From Streptomyces termitum (lineage in GTDB: Bacteria > Actinomycetota > Actinomycetes > Streptomycetales > Streptomycetaceae), in contig NZ_BMUL01000019.1 in NCBI RefSeq assembly GCF_014650175.1, positions 1 to 64,000 on the forward strand: a stretch of DNA of 64,000 bases. Reading direction: 5' to 3'. Under the pieces are notes generated by a model. It worked only from the letters and a program-made list of their open reading frames with translations, did no database searches and was not told where the DNA came from. Shown piece after piece: positions 33,487 to 43,494 of this stretch. Every line of letters starts with the position of its first letter. The first letter of the stretch is position 1. A program made the position numbers and the translations under genes.

Positions 33487-36400
33487 TCAGCGGCGGACCT
33501 GGTAGGCCCGGGTGACCGTCTGGTCGACGGAGTTGCCGGCCGCGTCGGTGGCCGTGACCCGCAGCGTCACGAAGCCGGCCTTCGACGGGTTGGCGACGGA
33601 GCCGTTCAGGCCGCGGTCCAGACGGACCTCGCGCCAGGTGGTGCCGTCGTCGGCCGAGGCCCACAGCTTCACCGAGGCGATCCGCGGCGCGGCGGCCAGG
33701 CCCTTGGGGTGGCGCACCCCGAGCCCGACCTGGGTGCGGGAGCCGGCGCGGGCGCCGTTCGTCAGGTCGGTGCCGAGCCGGTAGTCGACCGACAGGACCG
33801 GCAGGACCGTCATGCCCTCGGCGCCCGCCGAGCGGAAGCGCCAGTCGGTGCGGACGCCGGTGGAGGTGGCCCAGCCGGCGCCGTCCCGCCGCACGTCGGT
33901 GACGACGCGGTACTCGGCGCTCTGCGGGACGACCGGGAAGGCGACGGCCGCGTAGGGCGCGGAGCCGAGCGCGACGCCGTCGCGGTAGACGGTGGTCGTC
34001 TCCTTGTCGGTGGCCCCGTCGCGGTTGACGGACCAGCGGGAGGTGCCGCTGTCGAGGAGACCGGCGGCGGCGACCACGCCGAGCTCGCCGCTGCGCTGCG
34101 CGGCGGCGTTCAGCCCGTCCGGCAGGGCGGTGCGGACCACGGCCCTGTTCCAGTCGCGCCGCACCTTCTGGCCCGGGGCGAAGGTCTGGTCGGCGGTGAT
34201 CTGCGAGGCGCCGCCGGCGCTCCACACGGGGCCGAGCTTGAACGCCTCGGAGGTGCGCACGCCCGCCGTGACGTACTCGGTCAGGGTGCGCGGCAGGACC
34301 GTCCGGGCGTGGGTGAAGTACGCGACCGTCTGCATCGGGGAGCGCGTGACGCGGGCGTAGCCGGCCTCGGTGCCCCCGGTGGAGGCGTGGAAGCGGGAGT
34401 CGACGACGGCCAGGTCGCCGGTGCGGACCCGGTAGCGCTGGTCGGCGGGGACGCCGCCTGCGTGGTACTTCATCAGCTCGTACGCGTACGGGCTGAGCGC
34501 GGTGCCGGAGAAGGTGACCCGGGGCGCGGGCAGGGCCAGCAGGCGGGCGCCCTCGGCGCCGGAGAGGGTCATCGCCGGGATGCGGCTGGCCTCGGTGCGC
34601 AGGTGGCTGCCGGTCCAGGGGCCGGGGGTGTCGTTGTGGACGAGGACGGCGAGGGCGCCGGCGTCGGCGGCCGCGTCGATCTGGTCGTAGGTGCTGACGG
34701 CGTCGTCCCGCTTCACCAGGGCGACCTTGCCCCGGACGTCCTCACCGGGCTTGGCGACCCGCAGGGTGCGGGTGCCGTCGAAGCGGGCGGAGCCGATCCA
34801 GCCCTCGAAGTAGGCGGCGTCCAGGGCTCCGTCGGCGCGGCCCGCGATCCGGGCGGAGAGGGCGGGGGCGGCGAGCGACCAGGCGACGCGCGACTCGAAG
34901 AGGGCGGGGTCGGTGGTGGCCGACGGCACCGAGTAGACGGCGGTCCGGCCGCTCAGCCAGGTCTCGCGGCCGTGGACCATGTCGGCGGTGGCGGCGCGGG
35001 CGGTGGTGCCGATCCGGACCCGGCTCGCCTCGGTGGGCAGCGGGGTGCTCATGGTGACCCGTCCGGCCTTCGAGCCGTCGAAGGTGAAGGTCCGGTCGGA
35101 CTCGATCACGGTGCCGGGCTGGACCGCGTAGGTGTACTCGGTCGTCAGGCTCTGGTCGGGGCTGTTGTGGGCGATCTCGGCGTAGAAGGAGTGCTCGCCG
35201 CGCGGCAGCCGCAGCCGGACGGTGCCGTCCGCGCCGACCGGGTAGGTGTCCGGGAAGGTGCCCTGGTCGAGGCGGGTGTCGGAGACGCTGGCGGTGCCCT
35301 TGGTGGGCTTGCCGTCGCGGTCGAGGACCTTGATCGTGACGTCGAAGCGCTGCACGTCGCGGCCGAAGCCGACCGCGGTGACGGCCGCCGTGGCGCCGTC
35401 GGCGGACCGGGCGGTGACGTGCGCCCCGTACGAGCCGGTGGTGACGGCGGTGCTGTCGAGGGTGACGGGGACGGTGGCGGTGCCGTGCGCCGGGACGGTC
35501 ACCGAGGCGGCGCCGAGGGTGAGCGCGCCGGCCGGGAGGTCGCCGCCGGCCCGCTCGACGGAGAGCGCGAGGGTGACGGGGGCGTCGCCGTCGTTGGTGT
35601 AGGTGAGCGTCTTCTCGGCGGGGGCGGAGTCGTCCCAGCCCTTGAGGCCGAAGTCGACGGTGCCGTCGGCAAAGACGGTCTGGCGGAGCGCGCGGGCCAC
35701 GTCGACGCGGCCGGCGCCCTGGGCGTAGACCGAGGTGTCGGCGGTGGTCCTCGCGGTGCTGACGAGCTGGGCCTTGAGGCGCTCGGGCGACCAGTCGGGG
35801 TGCCGCTGGGCGAGGATCGCGGCGGCCCCGGCGACGTGCGGGGTCGCCATCGACGTACCGCTGGCGGTGGTGTACTTGTCGCCGACGGGCGTGCCCATGG
35901 CGGTGCCGGCCGCGCGGGCGGCGACGATCCGGACGCCGGGGGCGGTGATCTCCGGCTTGAGGCCGCCGTCGCCGCGCGGGCCGCGGCTGGAGAAGTCCGC
36001 GACGGCGTCGGCGGAGTCGACGGCGCCGACGGTGAGGGCCGCGGCGGCGGCGCCGGGCGAGCCGACGGAGGTGGCGCGGGGGCCGCTGTTGCCTGCGGCG
36101 ATGGTGAACAGGACGCCGGTCTCGGCGGTGAGTTCGTTGACGGCGAGGGACATCGGGTCGGTGCCGTCGGCGCCCTCCTGGCCGCCGAGGCTCATGGAGA
36201 CGACCTTGGCGCCGGAGCGGGCGGCCCACTCCATGCCCTCGATGATGCCGGACTCCGAGCCGGAGCCGCCGTCGTCGAGGACCTTGCCGATGACGAGCCG
36301 GGCACCGGGGGCGACGCCCTTGTAGGAGCCGCCGGAGGCCGCGCCGCTGCCCGCGATGGTGGAGGCGACGTGGGTGCCGTGGCCGTGGCCGTCGCGGACG

Positions 36401-37182
36401 GTCTCGCCGGGGACGAAGCTGCGGCTGTCGGCGATGCGGTCGGCGAGGTCGGGGTGGGTGGTGTCGATGCCGGTGTCGAGGACGGCGACCTTGACGCCGG
36501 TGCCGTCGTAGCCGCCGGCCCACGCCTCGGGGGCGCCGATCTGCGGGACGCTCTTGTCGAGGAGGGTGTCGACCCGGCCGTCGAGCCAGAGGCGCTGGAT
36601 GCCGCCGGAGAGGCGGGCCCTCGGGGTTCCGGCGCGGGCGCTGTCGTCGTCGACGGCCTCCCAGAAGGCGTCGCCCTTGCTCTTGTCGGCGGCGACGGCG
36701 GCGCCGCGCACGCCGGGGAGCTTGCGGGTGAGGCGGGCGCCGCCGGGGGTGGCGGCGCTCTCGCCGGTGTAGCGGACGATCAGCGGGGTCGCGGCCCGGT
36801 GGGCGTCGTCGTAGCCCTGGGCGACGAGCTGGGTGACGTTGAACAGGCGCTTGTCGACCTGGCCGGCGCGGATCAGGGCCTCGGCCTCGCGGGGGATCAC
36901 GTAGACGTCGGTGCCGACGGTGTACGTGCGCAGCCCGGCGGCGTCGCTCCGGTACGGGAGGACGTCGACGGCCACGGTCTTCCCGGCGCGGGTGGCGACC
37001 GTGACCTTGTCCCCGGTCACCAGGGTGACCGTCGCGGTGGTGACCGCCGCCGTGCCGGGGGCGGCGGTGACGGCGTCGCCGCCGGTCGCGGGGAGGGGGG
37101 CGGCGCCGTACGCGAAGCCGCCGGCGGCCATGGTGGCGGCCAGGGCGAAGCTGAGCAGTGCGGTGGTCCGTCTGCGTCGCAT
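33487..37182 (-). CDS. Secreted subtilisin-like (S8) serine peptidase, multidomain
   Basis: The 1231-residue precursor starts at an ATG with GGAAGGAG upstream. A Sec signal peptide (LLSFALAATMAAGGFAYGA) is followed by a ~190-residue propeptide. The catalytic domain carries Asp in VAVLDTGIDTTHPDL (~234), His in GHGTHVAST (~271) and Ser in GTSMATPHVAG (~441); the oxyanion Asn lies in AAGNSGP. The rest comprises beta-sandwich domains, with a PA-like insert near 820-860 (KVALVKRDDAVSTYDQI). The C-terminal part (GLAAAPRIASVKLWASADDG) resembles FnIII-like domains. It should be an extracellular protease, probably nutritional or developmental. It is divergent from a LuxR-type regulator gene that might control it. 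Confidence 0.93.
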   Translation of the reverse strand: MRRRRTTALLSFALAATMAAGGFAYGAAPLPATGGDAVTAAPGTAAVTTATVTLVTGDKVTVATRAGKTVAVDVLPYRSDAAGLRTYTVGTDVYVIPREAEALIRAGQVDKRLFNVTQLVAQGYDDAHRAATPLIVRYTGESAATPGGARLTRKLPGVRGAAVAADKSKGDAFWEAVDDDSARAGTPRARLSGGIQRLWLDGRVDTLLDKSVPQIGAPEAWAGGYDGTGVKVAVLDTGIDTTHPDLADRIADSRSFVPGETVRDGHGHGTHVASTIAGSGAASGGSYKGVAPGARLVIGKVLDDGGSGSESGIIEGMEWAARSGAKVVSMSLGGQEGADGTDPMSLAVNELTAETGVLFTIAAGNSGPRATSVGSPGAAAAALTVGAVDSADAVADFSSRGPRGDGGLKPEITAPGVRIVAARAAGTAMGTPVGDKYTTASGTSMATPHVAGAAAILAQRHPDWSPERLKAQLVSTARTTADTSVYAQGAGRVDVARALRQTVFADGTVDFGLKGWDDSAPAEKTLTYTNDGDAPVTLALSVERAGGDLPAGALTLGAASVTVPAHGTATVPVTLDSTAVTTGSYGAHVTARSADGATAAVTAVGFGRDVQRFDVTIKVLDRDGKPTKGTASVSDTRLDQGTFPDTYPVGADGTVRLRLPRGEHSFYAEIAHNSPDQSLTTEYTYAVQPGTVIESDRTFTFDGSKAGRVTMSTPLPTEASRVRIGTTARAATADMVHGRETWLSGRTAVYSVPSATTDPALFESRVAWSLAAPALSARIAGRADGALDAAYFEGWIGSARFDGTRTLRVAKPGEDVRGKVALVKRDDAVSTYDQIDAAADAGALAVLVHNDTPGPWTGSHLRTEASRIPAMTLSGAEGARLLALPAPRVTFSGTALSPYAYELMKYHAGGVPADQRYRVRTGDLAVVDSRFHASTGGTEAGYARVTRSPMQTVAYFTHARTVLPRTLTEYVTAGVRTSEAFKLGPVWSAGGASQITADQTFAPGQKVRRDWNRAVVRTALPDGLNAAAQRSGELGVVAAAGLLDSGTSRWSVNRDGATDKETTTVYRDGVALGSAPYAAVAFPVVPQSAEYRVVTDVRRDGAGWATSTGVRTDWRFRSAGAEGMTVLPVLSVDYRLGTDLTNGARAGSRTQVGLGVRHPKGLAAAPRIASVKLWASADDGTTWREVRLDRGLNGSVANPSKAGFVTLRVTATDAAGNSVDQTVTRAYQVRR

Positions 37183-37449
37183 GCTGGGAGCACTCCTTCC
37201 GCCGGCGGGGGATTCCGCGTCCGGCGGAACAAAGATTCGGCAGGAACGATCACCTTCGCTACGGGGTGCGGCTGACGAAGAAGCGACATGTCCACTCGCC
37301 GCCATCTTGACCGCATCGCTGGCCCGTTGGGGTGTGTGCGTGGTAATCGCACCCTCGTTTCCGCAGGTCCCGGCGTGATTTGATCCGCCGTGTCGAGAGG
37401 GGACACCGTGACGGCCGGGGTGGGAGGAGACGTCTTGGGAGACGGTCAC

Positions 37450-38508
37450 ATGCTGGAGGCGGCGGGGGTCGGCGCCCGGGAGGAGCGGGTCTACCGCTTC
37501 CTCGTCGGAGTGCGGGAGGCCGAAGTCCTGGAGGTCGCCCGGCAGTTGGGGCTCGACGTGGTGCAGGCGCAGGAGGCGCTGCTGTCGCTCCACGACAAGG
37601 GTCTGGTGGGGCGGGTCGCCGGAGCGCGGCCGGGCGGCGCCGCGCGGTACGTGCCGGTGGCGCCGGACGCGGCGCTGCGCCCGCTCCTGATGCGCGGGCA
37701 CGAGGCGCTGGAGTCGGCCCGCCGGGGGATGGAGCAGCTGTCCGAGGCGTACCGGGCCGGGGGCCGGCGGCGCGACGCCGAGGAGCTCGTCGAGGTGATC
37801 ACCGGGGCGAGCGTGATCCGGCAGCGGCTGCGGCACCTGGCGTACGGGGCGCGGGAGATGCGCTGGTTCTGCAAGACCCGGCCGGTCGCCCTGGCGGCGG
37901 AGGAGAACCACGAGGAGTGGGAGCTCCTCGCCCGGGGCGTGCGGTACCGGACGATCTACGAGCGGGAGCTCCTGGAGGTGCCGGGCATGGTGGACAACGT
38001 CGCCCGGAGCGTCCGCGCGGGCGAGGAGGCGCGGGCGACCGCGACGCTGCCGGTGCGGCTGGTGATCGCGGACAGTTCGGTCGCGGTCTGCCCGCTGGTG
38101 TCCGGGCAGTGGGACGGCGGCGCCGGCACGGCCGACGTGACCGATCCGGTCACCCCGGCCGGGGAGCCGACGGCCGCCGTGGTGCGCGGCAGCAGCCTCC
38201 TCGACGCGCTGATCGCCCTCTTCGAGAGCCAGTGGGCGGCGGCGACCCCGCTGCACCTCACCGACTCGGGAGAGCTGGCGGACACCGGACCGGACGGCGG
38301 CCCCCGGCCCGCCGTCCACCTCGCCGACGACGAGCGCTACCTGCTCTCCCTGATCGTCGCCGGCGTCGCGGACAAGGCGATCGCCTCCCAGCTGTGGGTC
38401 AGCCAGCGCACGGTGCAGCGCCGCATCCAGACCCTGATGCAGCGCGCGGGCGCCGCCACCCGCACCCAACTGGTCTGGCACGCGGCCCAGCGCGGCTGGC
38501 TGACCTGA
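37450..38508 (+). CDS. LuxR-type regulator with TrmB-like N-terminus
   Basis: The protein has about 352 residues from the ATG at 37450, preceded by GGGAGA. GTG/TTG codons at 37390, 37408 and 37435 are in-frame alternatives, and the true start is uncertain. The N-terminus is a TrmB-like winged helix (ERVYRFLVGVREAEVLEVAR, LLSLHDKGLVGRV). The middle is a sensor-like domain, and the C-terminus is a LuxR helix-turn-helix (YLLSLIVAGVADKAIASQLW, SQRTVQRRIQTLM). This architecture is common in Streptomyces. It is divergent from the S8 protease and convergent with fbiC, with stop codons only 10 bp apart. The regulated genes are unknown. Confidence 0.85.
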   Translation: MLEAAGVGAREERVYRFLVGVREAEVLEVARQLGLDVVQAQEALLSLHDKGLVGRVAGARPGGAARYVPVAPDAALRPLLMRGHEALESARRGMEQLSEAYRAGGRRRDAEELVEVITGASVIRQRLRHLAYGAREMRWFCKTRPVALAAEENHEEWELLARGVRYRTIYERELLEVPGMVDNVARSVRAGEEARATATLPVRLVIADSSVAVCPLVSGQWDGGAGTADVTDPVTPAGEPTAAVVRGSSLLDALIALFESQWAAATPLHLTDSGELADTGPDGGPRPAVHLADDERYLLSLIVAGVADKAIASQLWVSQRTVQRRIQTLMQRAGAATRTQLVWHAAQRGWLT

Positions 38509-38518
38509 CGGTCGGCGG

Positions 38519-41110
38519 TCAGCCCTCGATCACCGGCAGGAGGTCCGGCAGGTGGCCGTCGGAGGTGCGGGCCGTGTGCCGGCGCTCCTCGGGGACCTCG
38601 CCGTAGAGGGTGGTGCGGGGGCGGGCGGGGCGGCCGGCGGCCTCGGCGATGGCCTCCAGGTCGCGGATGGAGCGGTACGAGCCGTAACTCGACCCGGCCA
38701 TGCGGGAGATGGTCTCCTCCATGAGGGTGCCGCCGAGGTCGTCGGCCCCCGAGCGGAGCATCTCGGCGGCGCCCTCCGCGCCCAGCTTCACCCAGCTGGT
38801 CTGGATGTGGGGGATGTGCGGGTGGAGGAGGAGGCGGGCCATCGCGGTGACCGCGCGGTTGTCGCGGACGGTCGGCCCGGGGCGGGCGATGCCCGCGAGG
38901 TAGACGGGCGCGTTGGTGTGGATGAAGGGGAGGGTGACGAACTCGGTGAAGCCGCCGGTCCGCTGCTGGATGCCGGCCAGGGTGCGCAGGTGGCCGAGCC
39001 AGTGCCGGGGCTGGTCGACGTGGCCGTACATCATCGTCGAGGAGGAGCGGATGCCCAGTTCGTGGGCGGTGGTGACGACCTCGATCCAGGTGGCGGTGGG
39101 CAGTTTGCCCTTGGTGAGGACCCAGCGGACCTCGTCGTCGAGGATCTCGGCGGCGGTGCCGGGGATCGAGTCGAGTCCGGCCTCCTTCGCGGCGGTCAGC
39201 CACTCGCGGATCGACAGGCCGGTGCGGGTGGCGCCGTTGACGACCTCCATCGGGGAGAAGGCGTGCACGTGCATGCCGGGGACGCGCTCCTTCACCGCGC
39301 GGGCGATGTCGAAGTAGGCGGTGCCGGGCAGGTCGGGGTGGATGCCGCCCTGCATGCAGACCTCGACGGCGCCGACGTCCCACGCCTGCTGGGCGCGGTC
39401 GGCGACCTGCTCCAGGGAGAGGGTGTAGGCGTCGGCGTCGGTGCGGCGCTGGGCGAAGGCGCAGAAGCGGCAGCCGGTGTAGCAGACGTTGGTGAAGTTG
39501 ATGTTGCGGGTGACGATGTAGGTGACCTCGTCGCCGCAGACCGATTTCCGCAGGTCGTCGGCGATGCGGGTGAGGGCGTCGAGGGCGGGCCCGTCGGCGT
39601 GGAGGAGGGCGAGGGCCTGCGGGTCGGTCAGCTTCTCCGGGTCGTCGGCGGCGACCCGGAGGGCCTCGCGGACGTCGCTGTCGACGCGCTCGGGGACCAT
39701 GCCGGGCGCGGCGGCCTCGCGCAGCGCCGACCAGTCGCCGTACACCTCGTCGAAGTCCTCGCGCCGGTCGCCGGTGCGGCCCTCGGTGTCGATGGCGGTG
39801 TGCAGGTCGGTGCGGCCGGTGGCGGTGAACGCCTCGTCGGGCTCCTGCCAGGGCAGGCCGCGCACCACCGCGTCCGGATTCGCGAGGCCGGTCTCCGGGT
39901 CGGCGAGGGCGCGCACGTGCGGCACGATCCGGGGGTCGAGCCAGGGTTCGCCGCGGCGGACGAACTCCGGGTAGACGCAGAGCCGTTCGCGCAGTTCGAA
40001 GCCGGCGGCGCGGGAGTGCTCGGCGAGTTCGCCGATGCGGGGCCAGGGGCGTTCGGGGTTGACGTGGTCGATGGTGAGGGGCGAGACGCCGCCCCAGTCG
40101 TCGATGCCGGCGGCGATCAGCCGCCCGTACTCGGCGTCGACCAGGTTCGGCGGGGCCTGGAGGCAGGCGGATGGGCCCATCACCAGGCGGGCGACGGCGA
40201 CGGCGGCGACCAGGTCGTCGAGGTCGGCGTCGGGCATGGAGCGCATCGCGGTGTCGGGCTTGGCCCGGAAGTTCTGGATGATGAGTTCCTGGACGCCGTG
40301 GTAGGCGCGGGCCACCCGGCGCAGCGCGAACAGGGACTCGGCGCGCTCCTCGTAGGTCTCCCCGATGCCGAGGAGGAGGCCGGAGGTGAAGGGGACGGAG
40401 GACCGGCCGGCGTCCTCCAGGACCCGCAGCCGGACGGCGGGCTCCTTGTCGGGCGAGCCGTGGTGGGGGCCGCCGGGCTCGGACCACAGGCGGGTCGCGG
40501 TCGTCTCCAGCATCATGCCCATGGAGGGGGCGACCGGCTTGAGGCGCTGGAAGTCGGTCCAGGTCAGGACGCCGGGGTTGAGGTGGGGCAGGAGGCCGGT
40601 CTCCTCCAGGATGCGGATCGACATGGCCCGGACGTAGGCGAGGGTGTCGTCGTAGCCGTGCGCGTCGAGCCATTCGCGCGCCTCGGGCCACCGGTCCTCC
40701 GGCTTGTCGCCGAGCGTGATCAGCGCTTCCTTGCAGCCGAGTTCGGCGCCCCGGCGGGCGATGTCGAGGACCTCGTCGGGCGACAGGAACATGCCGTGTC
40801 CGGCCCGCCGCAGCTTGCCGGGCACGGTCACGAAGGTGCAGTAGTGGCAGGTGTCGCGGCACAGCCGGGTCAGGGGTATGAAGACGCTCTTCGAGTACGT
40901 GATCACCCCGGGCCGGCCGGCCGCCGCCAGGCCCGCGTCCCGCACCCGCCCCGCGATGCCCGCCAGTTCCTCCAGGTCGTCCCCGCGCGCGCGGAGCAGC
41001 ACCGCCGCCTCGGCCGTGTCGAGCGCGACCCCGTCGCGCGCCCGGCGCAGCGCGCGGCGCATGGAGGTGGCGGTGGGGTATTCCTGCTGGTCGGCCTGGT
41101 GATCCGTCAT
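38519..41110 (-). CDS. fbiC: FO synthase (7,8-didemethyl-8-hydroxy-5-deazariboflavin synthase)
   Basis: The 863-residue protein is the actinobacterial fusion of CofG and CofH that makes the F420 chromophore FO from a flavin precursor and tyrosine using two radical SAM steps. The N-terminal CofG half has CRDTCHYC (Cys84, Cys88, Cys91), and the C-terminal CofH half has CYTGCRFC (~544); both Cx3Cx2C clusters are intact. Downstream motifs such as GIGETYEERAESL and CMQGGIHPDLPG are as expected. The ATG has no clear Shine-Dalgarno site. Next to it upstream lies an LLM-class F420-dependent oxidoreductase gene, and two more LLM genes lie at 48.7 and 50.7 kb, so F420 chemistry is well represented locally. 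Confidence 0.97.
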   Translation of the reverse strand: MTDHQADQQEYPTATSMRRALRRARDGVALDTAEAAVLLRARGDDLEELAGIAGRVRDAGLAAAGRPGVITYSKSVFIPLTRLCRDTCHYCTFVTVPGKLRRAGHGMFLSPDEVLDIARRGAELGCKEALITLGDKPEDRWPEAREWLDAHGYDDTLAYVRAMSIRILEETGLLPHLNPGVLTWTDFQRLKPVAPSMGMMLETTATRLWSEPGGPHHGSPDKEPAVRLRVLEDAGRSSVPFTSGLLLGIGETYEERAESLFALRRVARAYHGVQELIIQNFRAKPDTAMRSMPDADLDDLVAAVAVARLVMGPSACLQAPPNLVDAEYGRLIAAGIDDWGGVSPLTIDHVNPERPWPRIGELAEHSRAAGFELRERLCVYPEFVRRGEPWLDPRIVPHVRALADPETGLANPDAVVRGLPWQEPDEAFTATGRTDLHTAIDTEGRTGDRREDFDEVYGDWSALREAAAPGMVPERVDSDVREALRVAADDPEKLTDPQALALLHADGPALDALTRIADDLRKSVCGDEVTYIVTRNINFTNVCYTGCRFCAFAQRRTDADAYTLSLEQVADRAQQAWDVGAVEVCMQGGIHPDLPGTAYFDIARAVKERVPGMHVHAFSPMEVVNGATRTGLSIREWLTAAKEAGLDSIPGTAAEILDDEVRWVLTKGKLPTATWIEVVTTAHELGIRSSSTMMYGHVDQPRHWLGHLRTLAGIQQRTGGFTEFVTLPFIHTNAPVYLAGIARPGPTVRDNRAVTAMARLLLHPHIPHIQTSWVKLGAEGAAEMLRSGADDLGGTLMEETISRMAGSSYGSYRSIRDLEAIAEAAGRPARPRTTLYGEVPEERRHTARTSDGHLPDLLPVIEG

Positions 41111-41174
41111 GCGTCGAGCATACGAGCGGGGGACGGGCGGCGGAGCGGGCTCCCGGCAGCTTGGCGCAGACCGG

Positions 41175-42050
41175 TCACGCGCCCGGCGCGGACCGGCCAC
41201 CCCCGCCGGGGACCGGTCGTCCCAGGTGGGTCGCGTAGGAGTCGAGGACGCGCAGGACCTCGGCCTCGCCGGCCGGGGGGAGCTGGAGGACGGTCTCCTC
41301 GCAGCCGAGTTCGGCGTAGCGGGCGAGTTTGCCGGGGGTGGGCAGGACGGCGTACGGGACGACCTGGAGGGCCCCGGGGTCGCGGCCGGCCCGCTCCCAC
41401 CGGTCGCGCAGGACCGGCAGGGTCTCGCCGAGGCCGCGGCCGCCGATGGGCATCCAGCCGTCGGTGTGCTCGGCGACCGCGGCGAAGAGCTTCGGTCCGG
41501 CGGCGCCGCCGAGGAGGATCCGGGGGGCGCCACCGGCGGGCTTGGGCCAGGCGTCGGAGGCGCGGACGGAGTGGCCGAAGGCGCCCGCGTGAGCCGTGGG
41601 CCCGGGGGCCCAGAGGGCCTTCATGAGGGCGAGCCGGTCGGCGACGAGGTCGCGGCGGGCGGCCCAGTCGACGCCGTGGTCGGCGGCCTCCTCGCGGTTC
41701 CAGCCGTAGCCGAGGCCGAGGGTGAAGCGGCCGCCGGAGAGGTGGTCGAGGGTGGCGATCTGCTTGGCGAGGGCGATCGGGTCGTGCTGGGCGAGCAGGG
41801 TGATGCCGGTGCCGAGGGCGAGGCGTTCGGTGACGGCGGCGGCCTGGGCGAGGGCGACGAAGGGGTCGAGGGTGCGCCCGTACTCGCGCGGCAGGTCGCC
41901 GCCGGCCGGGTAGGGGGTGTCGCGGGAGACGGGGATGTGGGTGTGCTCGGGGAGGTAGAGCCCGGCGAAGCCGCGCGCCTCCAGCTCGCGGGCGAGCCGC
42001 ACGGGGGAGATGGTCTCGTCGGTCAGGAAGATCGTGGTCGAGATCCGCAT
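41175..42050 (-). CDS. LLM-class F420-dependent oxidoreductase
   Basis: The 291-residue protein has a TIM-barrel of the luciferase-like monooxygenase family. Motifs include LYLPEHTHIPVS near the N-terminus, LALGTGITLLAQHDPI, and the characteristic LDHLSGGRFTLGLGYGWNREE. The family uses F420 or FMN to reduce or oxidise varied substrates. Its start is at the ATG whose complement is 42048-42050. It lies 64 bp upstream of fbiC on the same strand and may be cotranscribed with it. The substrate is not known. Confidence 0.88.
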   Translation of the reverse strand: MRISTTIFLTDETISPVRLARELEARGFAGLYLPEHTHIPVSRDTPYPAGGDLPREYGRTLDPFVALAQAAAVTERLALGTGITLLAQHDPIALAKQIATLDHLSGGRFTLGLGYGWNREEAADHGVDWAARRDLVADRLALMKALWAPGPTAHAGAFGHSVRASDAWPKPAGGAPRILLGGAAGPKLFAAVAEHTDGWMPIGGRGLGETLPVLRDRWERAGRDPGALQVVPYAVLPTPGKLARYAELGCEETVLQLPPAGEAEVLRVLDSYATHLGRPVPGGGGRSAPGA

Positions 42051-42319
42051 GACGGCACGGTAGGCCCCCGGCCCGTCTTTTCCGAGAGCCGCGACGCGTG
42101 TGTCAACGCGGTACGGGGTCCGCTGCCCGCCACCGCGCGGCCGGGTGTCCGTACCCACCGCACTCCCACACCCGCTCCCGGAACTCCTGGAGGCCGAGCG
42201 GGGTCGGGTCGCCCTCGTACGGGACGCACCCGAGCGGTCCGGGCGTGCGGCCGGGGCGCGGGGGCGGTCGCGGGTGTCCGGTCCGTAACCGGGTCGGGTG
42301 GGGTGGCGTTGGAGCGGGT

Positions 42320-42538
42320 ATGAAGAGGATTCTCACCGCAGCCGCCCTGACCGCCTTCGCCGCCGCCGGCGGTCTCTCCGCCGCCGGGACCGCGGCGGCC
42401 GACACCGGTGGCCTGAACCTGCCGTCGGTCGTCCCGCTCAGCGGCGTCCTGAACCCCAAGCCGGTCCCGGCGAAGGCCGCCGCCGACCTGCCGGCCGCCA
42501 ACAAGGCCGTGCAGGGCCTGCTGCCCGGCCGCCACTGA
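42320..42538 (+). CDS. Small secreted protein
   Basis: The 72-residue precursor has GGAG before its ATG and a Sec signal peptide of ~27 residues (LTAAALTAFAAAGGLSAAG then TAAADT). The mature ~44 residues are simple: a LPSVVPLSGVLNPKPVP segment and a short helix (AANKAVQGLLPG). No cysteine or enzyme motif is seen. A strong hairpin follows 7 bp after the stop. Many such small secreted proteins occur in Streptomyces with unknown roles. Confidence 0.7.
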   Translation: MKRILTAAALTAFAAAGGLSAAGTAAADTGGLNLPSVVPLSGVLNPKPVPAKAAADLPAANKAVQGLLPGRH

Positions 42539-42545
42539 CGCGGGC

Positions 42546-42573
42546 GCCCCCTCCCCGGGTCCGGGGAGGGGGC
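42546..42573. terminator. Bidirectional hairpin between convergent genes
   Basis: A 13-bp perfect stem (42546-42558 with 42561-42573) has a very short loop. It ends both the small secreted protein gene and the leftward glycosyltransferase gene. Confidence 0.75.
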
Positions 42574-42579
42574 GGGCCG

Positions 42580-43353
42580 TCAGATCCGGGAGTTGCGCAG
42601 CGACTGCCAGGCCGCGCCGGCCAGGGCCCGCGTCGAGCGGGGCACCGACAGGTGCTCGTGCTCGCGGTAGAGCTCCCAGTTGTACTTGATCAGGGACATC
42701 TTGTTGGAGGACAGCGAGTTCGCCTGGTGGGCGCGGTAGACGGCGAGGGGCTCGGCCAGGCCGCGGGCGTCCGCGCCGTCCCGCATGATCGACAGCCACA
42801 GGGCGTAGTCCTGGCGCTTGCGCATCTCCGGCATGAGCCGGGTGCCGAGCGCCTTGCGGTCGTACATGGCGGTGAGGGCGCCGATGTAGTCCCGGACCAG
42901 CATGGCGCGGTAGTCGACGTGGGCGCGCGCCTGGATCACCCGCCCGTTCGGCACCCAGTCGGTGCTCTCGCCCGCGTGGTCGGCGTCCATCTTGAAGTAC
43001 GAGGTGAAGGTCAGGGGCGCGGTGCCCCGGGCGGCGAAGGCGAGCTGCTTCTCGGTCTTCTCGGGGAGCCACATGTCGTCGCTGTCGAGGAAGGCGACGT
43101 AGTCGCCGCGGGCCCGCTCGATGGCGAGGTTGCGGGCGCGGCCCGCGCCGCCCCGCTCGGGGGCGCTCCGGGGCAGGACCCGCTCGTCCCGCTCGGCGAA
43201 CTCGCGCAGCAGGTCCATGGAGCCGTCGGTGGACCGGTCGTCGGTGACCAGCAGCTCCACGTCGGCGTGGGTCTGGGTGAGCACCGAGCGGACGGCCGCG
43301 CCGAGGGTGGCCGCCGAGTTGTACACGGGCATGACGACGGACACCAGGGGCAC
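42580..43353 (-). CDS. Family 2 glycosyltransferase
   Basis: The protein has about 257 residues from the GTG at 43351-43353, which has GAGGAGAA upstream; a longer frame opens at 43395 without a site. It is a GT-A enzyme (PF00535): VSVVMPVYNSAATLGAAV at the start, LLVTDDRSTDGS, and the metal-binding DSDD in YVAFLDSDDMW. A later KRQDYALWLSIMR segment is typical of the family. It transfers a sugar from a nucleotide donor onto an unknown acceptor. There is no membrane helix. It stands alone, and no other cell-wall or polysaccharide genes are next to it. Confidence 0.9.
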   Translation of the reverse strand: MPLVSVVMPVYNSAATLGAAVRSVLTQTHADVELLVTDDRSTDGSMDLLREFAERDERVLPRSAPERGGAGRARNLAIERARGDYVAFLDSDDMWLPEKTEKQLAFAARGTAPLTFTSYFKMDADHAGESTDWVPNGRVIQARAHVDYRAMLVRDYIGALTAMYDRKALGTRLMPEMRKRQDYALWLSIMRDGADARGLAEPLAVYRAHQANSLSSNKMSLIKYNWELYREHEHLSVPRSTRALAGAAWQSLRNSRI

Positions 43354-43494
43354 AGCACTTCTCCTCGCAGGACCGGGGACGGCGGTCCGGTCCATTCAAG
43401 CACCGGATGCGGAGGGCGGCCGCCACGCGGGTGGGGGTGGAGCGGAGGGGCGGGACCCCCCACGGGCCCGCCCCTCCGCCGTTCGCGGGGTCGC

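Noticed and set aside
33376..37275. 1299-residue rightward open frame opposite the S8 protease
   Set aside because: Gly/Val/Asp low complexity with no motif; the protease frame on the other strand has all catalytic residues.
38500..38525. CTGACGGTCGGCGGTCAG at the LuxR/fbiC junction as a further catabolic operator
   Set aside because: The spacing between half-sites is 8 instead of 5 and it lies at two convergent stop codons, not at a promoter.
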